Source: Elysia crispata
Lineage: Eukaryota > Mollusca > Gastropoda > Plakobranchidae
Reading direction: 5' to 3'
NCBI GenBank assembly: GCA_033675545.1
Contig: JAWDGP010003398.1
Coordinates: 1 to 64,000, forward strand
Length of the DNA: 64,000 nt
Shown: in pieces, positions 44,336 to 58,634 of the stretch
Position numbering within the stretch: position 1 is the stretch's first letter
How the letters are laid out: every line of letters starts with the position of its first letter
Notes under the pieces: model-generated
The model's database searches: none
What the model saw: only the letters and a program-made list of their open reading frames with translations
What the model was told of the DNA's origin: nothing
Made by a program: the position numbers and the translations under genes

Positions 44336-47300
44336 ATCTTTCGTAGATCTTTCAAGCTAAAGATTATTCAATTTATCAGAAATTGGAATTGAAGTAAACG
44401 GCTTCTTGGTTTAAGCTGGTAATCAGATTTAATTACTACATGGCTTGACAGCCTACTTTTTCTTTTTGAAAACCTTGAATACTTCGGCATTTTCTATTTA
44501 TCTGTTTTCTTATTTGTTTTACAAAGGGTTAGGATTTGAGATGTGCTGATCGGCAAAGAATTAAAGAATAGCAAAGTTAGTTTACGGTATATAGAGATTT
44601 CCAATTAAATGGAAATGAAGAAAATGCAGTTCTGAGATAAGGGTTCCATTGTCATTTTTTAAACCATTTAAAAATAATACATTTTTTCAATTCTATTAAA
44701 TGCCTAACCTTTATTTTAATCGTAAAAAAAATTTCATGCGAATAATTTCAATCATTTTTTTTAAATAAAACAATAAAAAAGGTTGAAAACAAAAGGGTTG
44801 AACTCAAAAAATAGAATTGCATTGCAAATTTTATAAGAGGTTATGCATGGCTCGTATCAAGAAAATAGTATATGAAACCATTTTTAAAAGTCATCAATAT
44901 TCTTTAACTTTATTAAGCAGTCCAGTGAGAAATTCTATGAACAACACCAAAGAAGAGGTAAAGTTCATGTTCATTTATTGTGTTGATGAAAAAAAAAAAA
45001 GGAAAAGATTGAAAGTAAATCGCCGGCGGGTTGTTGATCTGCTTTCACTTTACATATAAAGAGATCTATACTTGATAATCATCGAAAAATGCTTACTATT
45101 ATGGTTACAGGTGTAAATAATAATTTGTTAATGTGCATTATTTGATCCCAAAAAGTGGCGTAACCTCATTTTCCGATACTCTTCTTATTGTATGGCGTCA
45201 CCTAAATCTCTCATAGAGAGTTGTATATAGGGAACTTACTTAAAGGTAAAATTATTATTTCCATAAAAAAAAAAAAAACATCTTTTTCCTTTTTTCATCA
45301 ATGTTAATCTTTGCAGATTTTTTAACCAATCAGTTATCCTTTTTCAACCGCTTTGATACTTTTGTATAAGACAATTTTGAGATTGTTGTTCTTCTTAAAG
45401 AACTTGTGGTTTTAAAATTAAGCTTGATGGGTTAATTTAGATTAAGGGAATGGTTTGATAAAAAGCTACATGTATATCAATATGGATATAATGTGAAGCA
45501 TTGCGTATGACAAAGAAAATGTGAAAAAAATATTCAAGACATTGGACCTACTATTGCGTTTTTGTTTTTGTTTTTGTTTTGTTTTTTTAAATGTTTAGTA
45601 TTAAAATAATTATGGAAGATGCAAATAATTTAATGTAAATATTTTTTAATCTGATGGAAGAGTTAATAAATTGCTGTGTAACCAGTGTAATGTACAATTT
45701 ACATTACTAAGTGTGAAAAAACAATTATAGTAAAAAAAAGAAAAACTAAGATCTTTTTGCTGTTACTATGTACATGTATATATTTCTGATTTTTCAAATT
45801 CAATTATAAATATTCACATTCCTGTCCATTCAAATCGCATTTTTAATGTCTCTTTTTTTTAGCCTTCTGGTAAAACAATGAGAAGTATTGATGCTGTAAG
45901 GCTTCTTCTTACCTAACAAGTCTTAAAATATTGGTCTACAGAAAAAGTCTTGCTTCTCAACGATAGTTAATGCTGTGTAGCCTACATTTCGTGAATCTCT
46001 CTTAACGTCTCTTTCGGACAATTTGTGAATTCATTATATTAAAAACTAAATAATTTGTTTCACATACAAAAAAAAAAGTTTTACAAAGCTTTAAGTTTAA
46101 GCAAAAGAATTTTATATTAATGAATTAATACCGATAACAAAAAGAAATGCACAAATTACCAAACTTTAAAAAAATAATTAACATGATATTATATGAAGGT
46201 ACCCAATTCTTATTTCGTTAGGGCTAGATAGTATTATAGCTAGTGTCGTTACAAGCGAGCCGCTTTTGTTCTTCAGAAGCAAAGGAAAGATTTTAGAAAA
46301 GTCCAATAGTTTGAGCTTTGTTTATACTTTACTCGAGTTGCATTTATGCTGCTTATTTTAGTCTCCTTTAAAAGGGCAAATTAACTTGGAAGTAACAAAG
46401 TCAGAATTTATTTAAAGAAAAGAAAAACATATTAAATATATTAGGAAATGACAAAAGAGCTTATTGGATATGTCTGAGAAAAAGAAGGAAAAAGACTTTA
46501 GATTTTAGGGAGAAGTATAAAATGAAAGAAGGAAAAAAGACTACAAAATGCTCAATTTGTTTAATCGCGTTGATAAAGAAAATTGACGAGAGAGATGTTT
46601 TGAGTGCCATAGTTGTCGCTATCGTTTCCAGACAAGACATTCAGGTTAGAAAATTGGATTATTATTTTAAACGTTATCATTGGTGTAATTTTTCTAAAGC
46701 GCTTAATTTCAATGACTGTTGATCTTATCTTTCCTGGGTAAATCGGAGGGGAAGAGCAGTGAAAGGAGGAGGGGCAGGGATGAAAGATCGACGGTGGGAT
46801 AACAGGTGAGAGAATAGAGCGATACCCTGTCCTTCCTTTTATCCTTGGTCCCTTCAGTTGCTCATATAATAGTCATGCGTCTATTTAAAAGGATAATGTG
46901 AAGAACATGCAGTAACGGTAATTAGCCCATTTTGTCTAGTACTGCTTGGTTCAAGAGAGAGCATTATAGAACTTTTTTTCCTTTTTTTAATACGTTGAAA
47001 AGTCGTTGTGTAATATTGTAATCGAAAAGAGCCAGGACTGAAAGCAAATATTACGTATATTAAGTGAAATTGAAAAAAATTAACTTCTAAATACAAAACA
47101 TTTGAAAAGACCATTGCTCTTCACTCAGCCTTATGCAATCATTTGGATGAAATAATGAAGAATCTATTATTAACTTATTCAAGATATCCTTGTGAAATAT
47201 TTGTATATATATATACATATGTGTATGTATTTGTGTATGTATTTTTTTTTTTTGGCTCGCAAGATCTTTTTTAATACTATCCTGACAACTTAATTTGGTC

Positions 47301-48217
47301 TTTGTACTCAAAGAATATAAACATTTTTTAACTTTTGGGCGAATCTTATTATTCCTTCATTTGCTATAGCTTTTGTATCATGTCTTGTTGCACATTCTGT
47401 GATTCGTTTGAAATAAAATTCTATTAAAAACATATCTAGTGCGTTCAATTTTTTTTAGACATGGCTACAAGAAATTTAAATTTTTAAACAATACTTATTT
47501 CACGTGAAAAAAATATTATCCGAAACATTGAAAACTAAAGTTTTGTCATAGATCTATATAATCATAAATGTACTAGAGTGTACAAGGAATTAAATGAACC
47601 TCAGGCTGCATTTGTCCATTTCTATATGATCTTACGATCCAAAATACACCCCGCCCCCTCTTTTTTTCTCCCTCCCTATAATCGATAGAATAACGATGCA
47701 AAGATTTCTTTCTCCACAAGCCTCCCTCAGTTTGTTCGTTTTTGTTTTTTTTTAAAGTGAAGCTTTGTATTTTATATGAAAAAAAAAATAAACCAAAAGA
47801 ATAGTCTATAAATCAGAAAGTAGAGTGACCATCAATATTTTCGCTGAAGATTGCATATTGAGCATTTTCACTGGCAGTTAATGTGGGCGTTCCCAAATCA
47901 TACTTCGAATCAATTTTTCGATTGATTCTTAAAGAGAGGAGAGGCATATTTTCTAGACAACATGCGCATATTTTAGACTTTTCTATTAACTCTTAATTAG
48001 GCTGTTTGCATAAAATATTGTAAATGTGGTTTTTTTTAACTTTCTTTTTTCGTTTGCCTTCCGTTGCGGTTGTCCCATGGATAATCAGAAAAATTAAAAA
48101 CACCACTGAAAAAAAAAATGATGATTCTATAATTAAAAAAAAAAAATCTGGCGGTCAAATTTGCTCTATGCCTCCTTGAATGAACGGTGTCTAACAGTTC
48201 GATTTCATGCACAGGAA
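44336..48217. other. K2P 3' region and intergenic sequence
   Basis: AATAAA words at 44764-44769 and 44772-44777 may mark the end of the K2P mRNA. Beyond that, short frames (44817, 46522) have no recognisable domain. A short TA/GT run lies at about 47204-47240. Confidence 0.45.
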
Positions 48218-48219
48218 GT

Positions 48220-48311
<92 letters not shown>
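48218..48311. repeat. (GT)n(GA)n microsatellite
   Basis: About 17 GT units followed by about 28 GA units. Confidence 0.95.
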
Positions 48312-48312
<1 letters not shown>

Positions 48313-50306
48313 TGATTCTAATATGAATGCGTCTCTAGATGTGCACAAATCATTCTGCAAAGTGATATAAAGTTAAATTTGATTATTACGGCATATAGCA
48401 TGTCGGTTTGATGATACAACAGAAATTATAAAAAAAAAGAAAAAAAATTTCTTATAAACGTTTCTCCAGTCAGCGTAGACAAAAGGCTTGGTCAGATTAG
48501 GTACGACCCAATTAAAGATACCCTAATATAGGCTTAAAGGTAAAACTTCTATATTGTCAGATCTCAGCGGTCAGATAGCTAACACTTTGTAACCTAATGG
48601 AGGGTTATTTTCATTACTTTTTCACACCTCACATTAAAAAGGGAAAAAAAACAACATTTAATACCTCGATATCTCGTGGCTGTGTCTAGGTTGAGTCTAA
48701 ATTACATATCTTTCAGACCCAAAGCTAGGTTACATTTTTCAATCAGATAAAGATCTACGATAACAGGTAATCTAACTTAACCAGCATTTTGACCTCTGGA
48801 TTTGGATTTGCAGGTCTCTTTTATAAAAGGCAACATCGCTTTCTAAGCTATCTCCCACAAAATCATTCCAAGAAAACTAATAAAATTTACTGATTTTTTA
48901 TCTGCTAATACCAGACTCCAATAAGGTAAAAAAAAAAAAAAAATAATAACCAAGTTATGGATTTCGAACATAATTGCTTTTGAAAATTCTTTATATTTTG
49001 ATGTGATAGATCTGTTGCTGAATGGGCCATTATTAGGAAAAGACCAATCACAGGACTCCTCACTTACCCCGTCACCGAAGGAGCAGCAGATCTAGGCCAT
49101 TCATAGCTTCATGATCAACCCATAATAGCGCGTCCGAGACTAGAGTTTCAGCTGTTTTTGCCCAGACTTGCCCAGGGTGAGTTTATCTTCCCACGGTCTG
49201 TTCATTTGAACTAGAAATCATGCATGAAAAATATCATAGTCAGCGACTCTGGGTTGTTTCAATTATTTACTCAGTATAGGCTATGTCACATATTGCTGAT
49301 CCACCAGCGAGGCTAAATAGCTGATCATTAGGCATTATCATATCTTTTTCAAAGATTTTATACTTTTTTTTTTTTTTTTTGGGGGGGGGGGGGTGGGGTG
49401 GGGGTGGGGGGATACTAAACTTTCCTTTACAAAAAATTAGTCTATAGCTAGTGTGACATTTTGGGAGACTTTCCGCAGGATGCCGCGTAATAAAAAATTG
49501 ATATTTGCGTTAAATGATGCGAGTGCAAGAAACGGGTTTATTCATGCCAAGGTAATCAACCACTTTCCCCTTTCCACACTATGCGATCTCGGTAATTTGT
49601 ATTTTTTAACTAGCAAGTTTCTTCGGCCTTTGTTTTTTGTTATGCGAGATTTTCTCTCTCTAGTTTGAACAAAGCAAAAATAAGACACTGAATATTCGAA
49701 TTGGTACATGTTGTTCTCTTCTGCCTCAGATCCAAGTCACAGCCTGTTGCTTGATTGACAGCTACCTATAAAACTTCCAACTCAATGATTATTTGCATCT
49801 CGGAGGCTATTGTTGTTCTAAACAGTCATCTTTTTGCATACTCCTTTGTATACTAATTACTAGAATCACTGTTATTTCTTGTGGAATGCAGGCAATAATC
49901 GCATTGAACTTTTAAGCTTTCTGAAAATACTTTTTTTTTTCATACGAAATACATAGCAAAATTCCTATTCATTTCAAATGTTTTATTTTTTTTTATAACA
50001 TGTGGGACTGGGGTATTTCAATTTTGTTTACAGTCTCAAAACATAAAATAAAAAAAAAAAAATAAATTCCAGGTACCAATAATAATCCAGACACACACAC
50101 AAAAAAAAAATTGAATGTGAAGATTTAAAAAAAAAAAGAAGATGAATATAGATTAATGTTTAAAATAATTCATAAACCCAGATTGCTTGAGTATGTGCCG
50201 GTGCTCATTCATGAATTTTTTACATTTACATGTATTTTCTTTTTTTTTTTTTAATTTGTCAACTCGCTCTACATCAAAACAGTTTAACCCTCTTCCTTTC
50301 TTCTAC

Positions 50307-50309
<3 letters not shown>
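48312..50309. other. No gene recognised
   Basis: AT-rich, with a poly-T run followed by a G-rich block at about 49366-49412. Short frames such as 49453-49668 have no recognisable domain. Confidence 0.45.
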
Positions 50310-50373
<64 letters not shown>

Positions 50374-50440
50374 CTCCTTCTTTATCTCTCTCTCTTTCTC
50401 CCCCTCCCCCCCCCCCCCCACCCCCTCCCTTTTCCTCTCT
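50310..50440. repeat. (CT)n microsatellite followed by a C-run
   Basis: CT run to about 50369, degenerate pyrimidines, then about 15 C at 50405-50419. Confidence 0.93.
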
Positions 50441-51169
50441 CTGTCGTTCTTACATTACTGACATAAAAAAACAAACAAACATATATTCTCTCACTTTAAG
50501 TTTTATATTGATACTTTTTAAAGTATTAAAGAACTTCAATATTTTTAGTGATTTCTTTTTTTATTGCTGCAGCATATTTAATACACAGAATCGTATGACC
50601 GTCAATTTATTTATATAAAAAAGGTAGCCACAATCACGAGTAAAAATTAAATGAAAGTTCGATAATTCAGCCTATGTAGGATTATAATTATTCTAAGCCC
50701 ATCTCAAAACACCCCGCAAGTTATTAAATTTTTAGTCTACAGATTAATAGTCTACTTTTAAACAAAATAAAACAATAATTCTTAATTTAAAGGTCAAGAA
50801 TTGCAGAGAATTTTCAGTTTATTTGGAAAATCTGCCTATAAATAAAATTATATTATTTTGTGCCATAAAATGCGATGACATGTAAAGCCGATCCAATTTT
50901 CTGTTTATTTTTACCTGTCTCTCTAAAAGAGTATATTTCTGGGAATTTTGCTAAATCTAACAAGCTCAATAAAAAAGAAACTGAAACAATCGAATCATAC
51001 AGTCTTACTACGACATAACAAACATAATATTATGATGAACGATTCAGTTACATTCGGCTCAATTTTGACTTGAACAAGAATTGCTTGATTTTGATTCACT
51101 ACGTCAATCTAGATTTAGGTTTGTGCGTAAGAATTTGCTACTTTTACCATTTATGTATACATACATTGC

Positions 51170-51384
51170 AGATCGGCCCAACTCACCCTAAGCTTTAAAA
51201 TTGTATCTTTCATAATGAATTTGATATGCTGATTACGAATATGAATGTTTTATTCGTCGGAAAAAATAATTTTCAAGATATAGGCATTTTTGTGTTGTTC
51301 TAAAATCCTATTAAACTACAAGTTTCGATTTCGTCGGGAAACATTCAATGTGAAGGCCAACATGAGGTGGGCCGATATCTGCAA
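51170..51384. mobile_element. MITE candidate, about 215 bp
   Basis: The left end GCAGATCGGCCCAACTCA pairs with the complement of the right end, GCAGATATCGGCCCACCTCA, apart from a two-base insertion and one or two substitutions. The interior is AT-rich with no open frame. No clear target duplication was seen, so the superfamily is unassigned. Confidence 0.5.
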
Positions 51385-52059
51385 TTTTACCCACGATTCT
51401 AGATCTAGATCTATATAAAAATTTTTTTAGTGGACGTACCAACTGAACAGTACAGAATGCATACCAGAATCATATCTGGGCCTTTGTTGACTGCAACACG
51501 ATGGCTGATTAATATAATTTAGATATTTAGTATCTCTACGGATCAAATGTTAGGCCTTCAAATGAGTCTATCTTTTAGAAGCCGATCTCTATAAACCTTT
51601 AGACCTCTAGATAGCCAAAATAATAGAGATAGATTCTGTTTAGATTAAAATATGAAAAAGATCTAGATTCTAGATTTACAATGGAAACCTCATTTATTGC
51701 ATGAGACTGGACTAAAACTTCAAATTTTAAGAGGATTTGATTTACACAAAAGGGGCAAAACTGAACCTTAAAGTGACTCATTGAATGAGTGTGTTATGTG
51801 CCTGCAACAAGCAACTCTTTCTTTCCCCTGGTCCACGTTGCTACCACTGTACCAGTATCACTAATATTGGCACTTCTTTTTTAGTGCGTCGGCTCTCTCC
51901 TCAGGCAACGATTAGCATTGCTTGTAAACTGCTTGTGACTTTTGTAATGATAATGCCTTATGGGGTGATATCAACCTGGAATTAAGAGAAGTGAACAAGA
52001 AAGATTTTGAAATATGAGTCAGATTCTTCTGTTTAAAACATCTTTAACATAATTTTTTT

Positions 52060-54790
52060 GCTGAACACTCTTGGTTGTACTGAATAAATGAGGTCGCTTT
52101 CCTATCTCAATTCTCAGATAGCCTTACTAAACATTTTGGTTCATGTCTTTAGAAGTCATCCCTCAGTACCAATACATGTATCAGGTTCTTCAGAGGGTTC
52201 ATAAGTTCTCTTTCAATGATGTTCTATCTGTTATAGGGTTCATGTTGACTTCCTGCTTAACAGCCCGTTCCACATGCAGTGTTGCGTCATCAACTTAAAA
52301 ATTGTCCAACGGTTACTGTTGCCCAGTGTTGGTTCCCATGTCAAAGAGATGACCATGATTTGTCATGGTGTCTGACTGAAAGAGAAGTTAATGCAATTTT
52401 AATAACATGATCCTGACTATGGATGTGACATTTTCCTCTTTTGTCATCATGTTTCCACAGAGGGTCCTTTTTCTTGTCTCTTAAGAGCAAGAAGTTTATT
52501 TAGGACTGGGTAGAGGACCCCTTGCCCTTGTCTAGTTTGAAGGTTGCTTGTTTTAATGTTTTTCAATATGAGGACACTCAATTTGTTTATATCCCATCTC
52601 TCCACATTTCATTTAAAAACAACTTCTTGGTGATACTGACCTTGATCTTGAAATACTCAAAACACTCCCTGGTGATGGATTTTGTTCATGTGAGGGTTAT
52701 CTTAGCAGTTCCTCTAACCCAGCCCTATTCACCTCGTTTGTTGTATGAAGTTCCTCTATCTCTGTGACAAACTGCTCTACTCTTGACATTTTTTTGCCAT
52801 TGAATCAGTCACTAAATTCTCCAGCTTACCTAGTTTTTGTTTAATGAGCTGAATAGGACCAGTTGCATTTCCTAGTGCTTGGGCACACTTTTGAGGTGGA
52901 GTATGCTTATGATTACAGTGGAGCATGGATTCCTCGAATTCATTGGATAAGTTTTATGTGTTCGAACAATTTTTATTTAGCACTGGGGCCCCGCATTTAA
53001 GTTTGGGACATTTTTCGTCAGTATTTTGAAGTAAGTTAACAACATTATAGAGGCTATGTGTTTTCTTGACTACTTCCGTACAATTCTGAGCATAAACAAC
53101 CCAACCTTTCATTCCCAAATCATTTTATTTAAAAACTTGTCTTCAATCCCAGCGCTTATCGTATCTCATTCTCAAACTCTTAATGCTAGATCTAAATCTT
53201 GACCCTCACAAATTTCGTTCTAGCAGCTAGCTAGGCGTACATTCTGTCTAAAGGCGAGGTTAAAATACAATGTTCCTAATCTTTAACCCAGACAAAGGTT
53301 GCCTGTCAAGGCAGAGCTAGACCTAATCCCTCCAGAGGACCCTTCAAAGGATTTAGCGTGAAGCTCACTATTGTCAGTACTGTACACCTCGGACTCAACG
53401 AAATAGTTAAATCATATTGAAAAGTTCGTTGAGGGAAGGTTCGTTGGAGCCATGACAAGGTTACTTCCGTAGTTCATTAACTAGAGAAGTAACCAACCAA
53501 AGTGAAAAAAAACACATAATTATCTCCCTTGTTTTTATCAACTAACTACGTGTCTATAAAGCCACTCTTTAGTTTTTACCCTTCCCACCATTGCTCAAGT
53601 TACCGCCACTTTGGCTCTCTGATCTTGTATCATGATCTCCCCATGCATTTGCTGCCGCTCCCTGCCCCCTTGCCCTCTCGGGTCTGAGATTAGTTGGTTT
53701 GATGCAAGGAATTTTAAGAGAATGCAAGGTGTTCTTTGAATACGAGTTCATTGGATTCGAGGTGTACTGTACAACATTCTGCCCTGAGGTATCTGGGGTC
53801 AGAACCATCAATAAAGAGGATGTACCCATGATTTGATTAATAAGCAAGGGGTGAGTCCTGACAGATTTACACATGTCTTGTACACGTGGAAAAAGCAAAG
53901 CATGATTTCAATTAGCCCTTTTGAAGTCTTAGCGATAGGTAGACCTAGCACAGGCACAGACAGACAACTGGCTGCAGTAAGGTGGGGCAGGAGAGGGGGT
54001 GTCTCTCTCCTGGCAACTAGGGTTAAAAGGCTAGAAATTGAATGCCTGTCCACAAATTGTTTCTACACAGTGAAAGGGTGAGGTTTTATATGTTTGTTTG
54101 AAGAATAACAACAGCTGTGTAGAGTACTTGATTGAAATTTAAGATCTGCGAATGGGATGAAAATCTTGGTCTGTGAAACTTCTTCAGAGGCGAACCTCCT
54201 TTTCTTTCTTTAATTAAGGAATGATTGTTCAAAGAAAATGTGTTATAAATTGGAACTAGTTCAAGGAAGAAGTAAAAAAAAGAAGAGAATAAAGAGAGAA
54301 TCAGAGTGGGAAAATGTATGATTTCGAGGGATCTGTATTCAATGTAATGGTGTTCTACTGTATATGTCTCTCTCTCACATCCAGTATCCCCCGTAATACT
54401 TTTGTTATATTTTTTTTAGTACAACACTACCATGAATTTCAACGGTCCCGTCTTTATGTTCATATCCCACCCGATGAACTGATGGGTTTTGCTCACCCAT
54501 TTTTCATACAATTCGGATCTCTCCGATACTCTCTATCAGCACATCCTAGGCCTCAAAAATGTTTTGCAAACATTCAGTACTTGTGATGAGCCTTGACAAG
54601 ATATCACTGCTTTCCTCACCAGATCACATAACCTATCAGCCTGTTCATAGAAGGTCTCACCCATCTCTTGAACTGCATTTTGCAACCTTAGGTATGCTGT
54701 TTCACTTAATGTCCGCCCCAAACCTAATTTTCATTTGCTCAGTTAGATCTCCAAAACTCTAGACCTGAATAGTGTGTTATCTTCACCTAT
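52060..54790 (-). pseudogene. LTR retrotransposon gag relic
   Basis: On the minus strand, fragments resemble Ty3/Gypsy-type gag. LSETAYLRLQNAVQEMGETF lies at about 54715-54655, and a zinc-knuckle-like KCGEMGYKQIECP lies near 52610-52570, with Tyr where the CCHC His is expected. The two pieces are in order but separated by stops, frameshifts and at least one DNA-transposon insertion (53380-53769). No LTRs were identified and no intact polyprotein frame remains. It is an old, inactive copy; the exact limits are uncertain. Confidence 0.5.
53378..53771. mobile_element. pogo/Tc1-like MITE, 390 bp, TA target duplication
   Basis: The element 53380-53769 is flanked by TA on both sides. The right end, read inward, is CAGTACACCTCGAATCCAAT; the left end is CTGTACACCTCGGACTCAAC, giving an imperfect inverted repeat of about 25 bases. 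CAGT-starting ends with a CCTCGAA word are typical of pogo-like MITEs. No transposase frame. A possible further half-end lies near 52915 (ACAGTGGAGC..CCTCGAATTC). Confidence 0.65.
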
Positions 54791-55631
54791 ACTTAAATTT
54801 GTGATGCTTCTGAAACTAGAAGTTATATATATCTATCACTGTAATAAACTTCTTCGACAACAATAGCCTTGATTACGGTTATAGGTGGAGAGCTTTACAC
54901 AAATAAATGCTATACTACAGTCTGCTTCTCAGTAAAGGCCTTGATGCTAAGTCACATGGATTTCTTTAGCTCCTTACTCATAGAAGCAATAATACTCAGG
55001 CACCTTCACAACTTTTGAAAAACTGATTAGAGATAACTCAGTCCTAGCTCTGATCCAGATCCTTCTTAAGCTATTTAGTGTTATTCAGTGTTAGGTTAAT
55101 AAAAAAATAGTTGACTTCATTGAAATTCAATTCTTTTTCCTTTTCCCTATCACAAAAATTAAATAGGTCTATCTTTGTCGCATGGATTTCTAAAAATCAA
55201 ACAAAATACTATTTTTTCTTTTCAGTCATTTCATTATAAAAATCCAGCCTTTTTGACATCTAAGCTTTACATCTTTTCCTTTAAGTACACAATAATTAAA
55301 TAGCAAAACATTAAGTGGAGAAAATAACAGCTAAAGAGTTTCAACTTGTGCCTTAGCTCCAGAGTTTGATGGACCAGGTTCTCTTTGTCAACTCAATGCA
55401 AATTTTAAAGTCACTTCATCTTTTCTTCACAATGAGTATAGCTTCATCCTTTTAAATGCGCTGGAGCTTTGTCACTTGTCTTGTGAAATGCCATAGAGTA
55501 CATGTGTTGAGCTGCAATAACCAAGACCAGAATATATCATGAATTTTCATTATATCAATAAAGACTTGCATAGTAATCAGACACAATTCTATTCTAATTT
55601 TGTGTATTTGTCTCTCTATTTTACTCTACAG
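54791..55631. other. Upstream region of the C3orf38-like gene
   Basis: No coding exon recognised. The start-codon exon is preceded by an acceptor at 55630-55631, so a 5' exon may lie in or left of this stretch. Confidence 0.4.
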
Positions 55632-55642
55632 AACTAACAGCC

Positions 55643-58559
55643 ATGTTGTCCAAACAAGAAAAGAGAAACTGTTCAGATATATTAGAATTATTGCCTGATG
55701 AAGACATATTTTCTCTTATGCACACTACAACTAACAGAACTGTTAGTGCAAAAAATCGTGAAGGTAAGGAAACCAGCTGTCCTTGTTTAACTGGTAATTA
55801 AAAAATACTCAGGGGTTTTTGAGTATGTTTTATATAAATGGGTGTGTATGTTTATAAAAAGATCTTAAAAATATACAGGGGTATGAGCCATAAGAGAAAA
55901 AAAAATGTCATTCGTAGAATGATAAAATAAGTAGGCGTACCACAGAAAAGTTCTTTTACTAGGAAGATTACAATGAAAGTGGTGAGATAAATCATAAAGA
56001 AAATAAAAAAGACCTCGTTTTGATATACAGTGTATAATTTTTAAAAATTACATTGACATAGCATATTAAAGTTTGCGAAACTAATGAAAGGGCTGATTAG
56101 GATTTCATCGCATTAGCTATATCTCTGTACCTCCCTACTCACTGTCAGCACAACATTGCTCTGACTGAGCTATCTCTTTGCAAAAGATCCTTCAAGAACA
56201 ATTGATTTAAGAAAAAGATCTATATGTAGTTGTTATGTTTTTGTAAAGAAAATACCCTTGGATTTGCTTATGTATCATCCAAATTTTTAGAAAGCCCTTT
56301 TTAAACCAACTTAATTCTTTTTTTTTCCCCTCAGAGGCAGTTTCTGCCATTTTGCAGTTTACACAATCTATTGACGAATTTTTCAAGAGGCGTAAAATCA
56401 GTAAGGATCTGCTGCTGAAGTACATCTACAAAAAGTCTTGGTTTGTTCCAAAAGATCATGACTTACATGATTTAAAAGATTATATCATTTTGGAATGGGT
56501 CAAATCCCAGAGAAAATACGAAGCAAGCAGTGTGAAAACTAAGCCTGTTGTGGTAAGATTTTTTTCCTTTGCAGAATTAACAATTTTAAATCTTTGGCAT
56601 AATGAATTACTTGTTTCCTGAGCATCATATACTATCATACAAATCAATTATCTTTTTTTTTTGTTGATCATGTGTTCAAATAAAAGATTGTTTTAAATAT
56701 ATTGATATACTGCACATAGCAGGGCATTTTTATCGTAAAGTTTTTTTGGGAGTATGTCATTTTGAATTATCATAAACTAAGACAAAATAGGAGTGAAATT
56801 GTGGATCAATATTAAAAGGGAATAAATTTGCATTCACCAATAACATTAATAAACTCTAAATGCTGTTTAGATTGAAATTTCAGGTAAATCTAGACTAGGA
56901 CAGTTCAATGCAAATCCATGTACATGTACTAGGTTCTTAGAAAAAGTTTTTCATTTCCATCCATACCGCTTAGCACATTAACTTACAAGGCAATCAGCCT
57001 GCAAGAAATTCCGTCACTGCATCCCTTTTGTCTGTCCTCTGTCCCTGCAATATATGGGCCTAACAACACACCTAACACATAGGCTGTTCACTTCATCCTG
57101 TACCCTGACCTGGTTAACCCCTTTTTAGTCTCTCATCTAAGGTCAGCAATAACATTCACTGTGCATCAAGGAGAAGGTTTTTGATGGTTGAAACAATTAC
57201 TGAAGGAAAAATTGGTGAAACACAAACATTTTCCCGCTGGTAGTGAAAATTTTAGGAGTAAAATGTGATTAGAGACAATATTTTTTTTACCTTTGGTTTA
57301 ATAAACATTATTAAAAGGGCTAAAATAGGAGATAATTTTGGTGCCTACAATCTTCTTGAAGAAAGAAGAAAAATCAACTTTTATAAATTTGGATTTGAGT
57401 TAAAGGGTCTGCGATGTATCAATCATTTTACAATTGCTGAGGTAAAAGACAGCAGTCACTTTCAAGAAATCTTTTAATCCTACTGAGTACCCTTATCTAC
57501 GTTTGGTTTATCTTTTCAGTCAAAGGGTGGGATGGGCTTGGTTTAGCTTAAAAATAAATGAGTAGATCATAAAATTAATAGTTAGATAGGAAAAGTTTAT
57601 GCAGATGTATACATGTACAGATTGATTGATATATCAATCAGTAAATCAATGAGACACCCTGCTCTTTACTGTAGGTGATCATGACCTTCTAAGCATTAAC
57701 TCGTCCTACACTTTGTCCATCCAACATCTTTCCTCGCTGTTTTTCCCTTCTGCTTTTTCCTTCCATCATTCCAATTGTCATAAGATGTTCCAGATTCTCT
57801 TTTCTCATCATATAGCTACAAAAGGTTGCTAAGAGTTTATGTTTTTTTTACATGATCGTATATCAACTTCTTGTAATACTGTTTCGTTTGATTTCTTTGC
57901 AGTCCATGAAATACATTGCGTTCTCTGAAGGGACCACATTACTGTTGCATTCAGTTTCTTTTTCAGCTGTTTTGAAATTGTCTAAGATGGGTTCAATAGC
58001 ATTTCTTGTACATGATTCTTCTTGTATGGATGGAGATATATTTATTAGTTAGTATGGTGCTGATTTTATTCTCTGGAATCTCATTTTTGCTTACGCTATT
58101 CTTGATGCGATTTCAGTGTTGTTGCATGTGATAGGTGGAGTAGATCTATGAGCGATCAAAAACATGTACTGTAAATAAAGTTGAGCAATGTGACTTGATG
58201 GGGAAATCAACTCATTTCAAAATATAAAGCATGGTTTAAGACAAGTATGTGTGTTTTCCTCAGACCTTTACTCTCTTTATAGCGAAATAGCTATCTGAAA
58301 CCTAGGAGGTTACCCAGGAATTAAAGTACATTGGAATCCATTGAAGGAAACTCTTGCTTATAGACAACTCTATTTTGCAGTTATATTTTGTATTTTTTTA
58401 TATTTTTGCAATAATTAAAGCCAACTCTTGCTTAATATTAACCAATTTTTGAAGTCCTAAGATGTTGACTTTATCCAGACTCCATCCACTGTATGAGGGC
58501 ACAGCATAAACCACTTGATGCTGATGCCACTATATTAATTAAATGACATAATATATATA

Positions 58560-58634
<75 letters not shown>

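Noticed and set aside
52913-53040. Second pogo-like MITE
   Set aside because: Only one end (ACAGTGGAGC..CCTCGAATTC) is recognisable; no matching partner end found, so not listed as a feature.
53569-53898. 109-residue minus-strand frame
   Set aside because: Crosses the boundary of the pogo/Tc1-like MITE and shows no recognisable domain.
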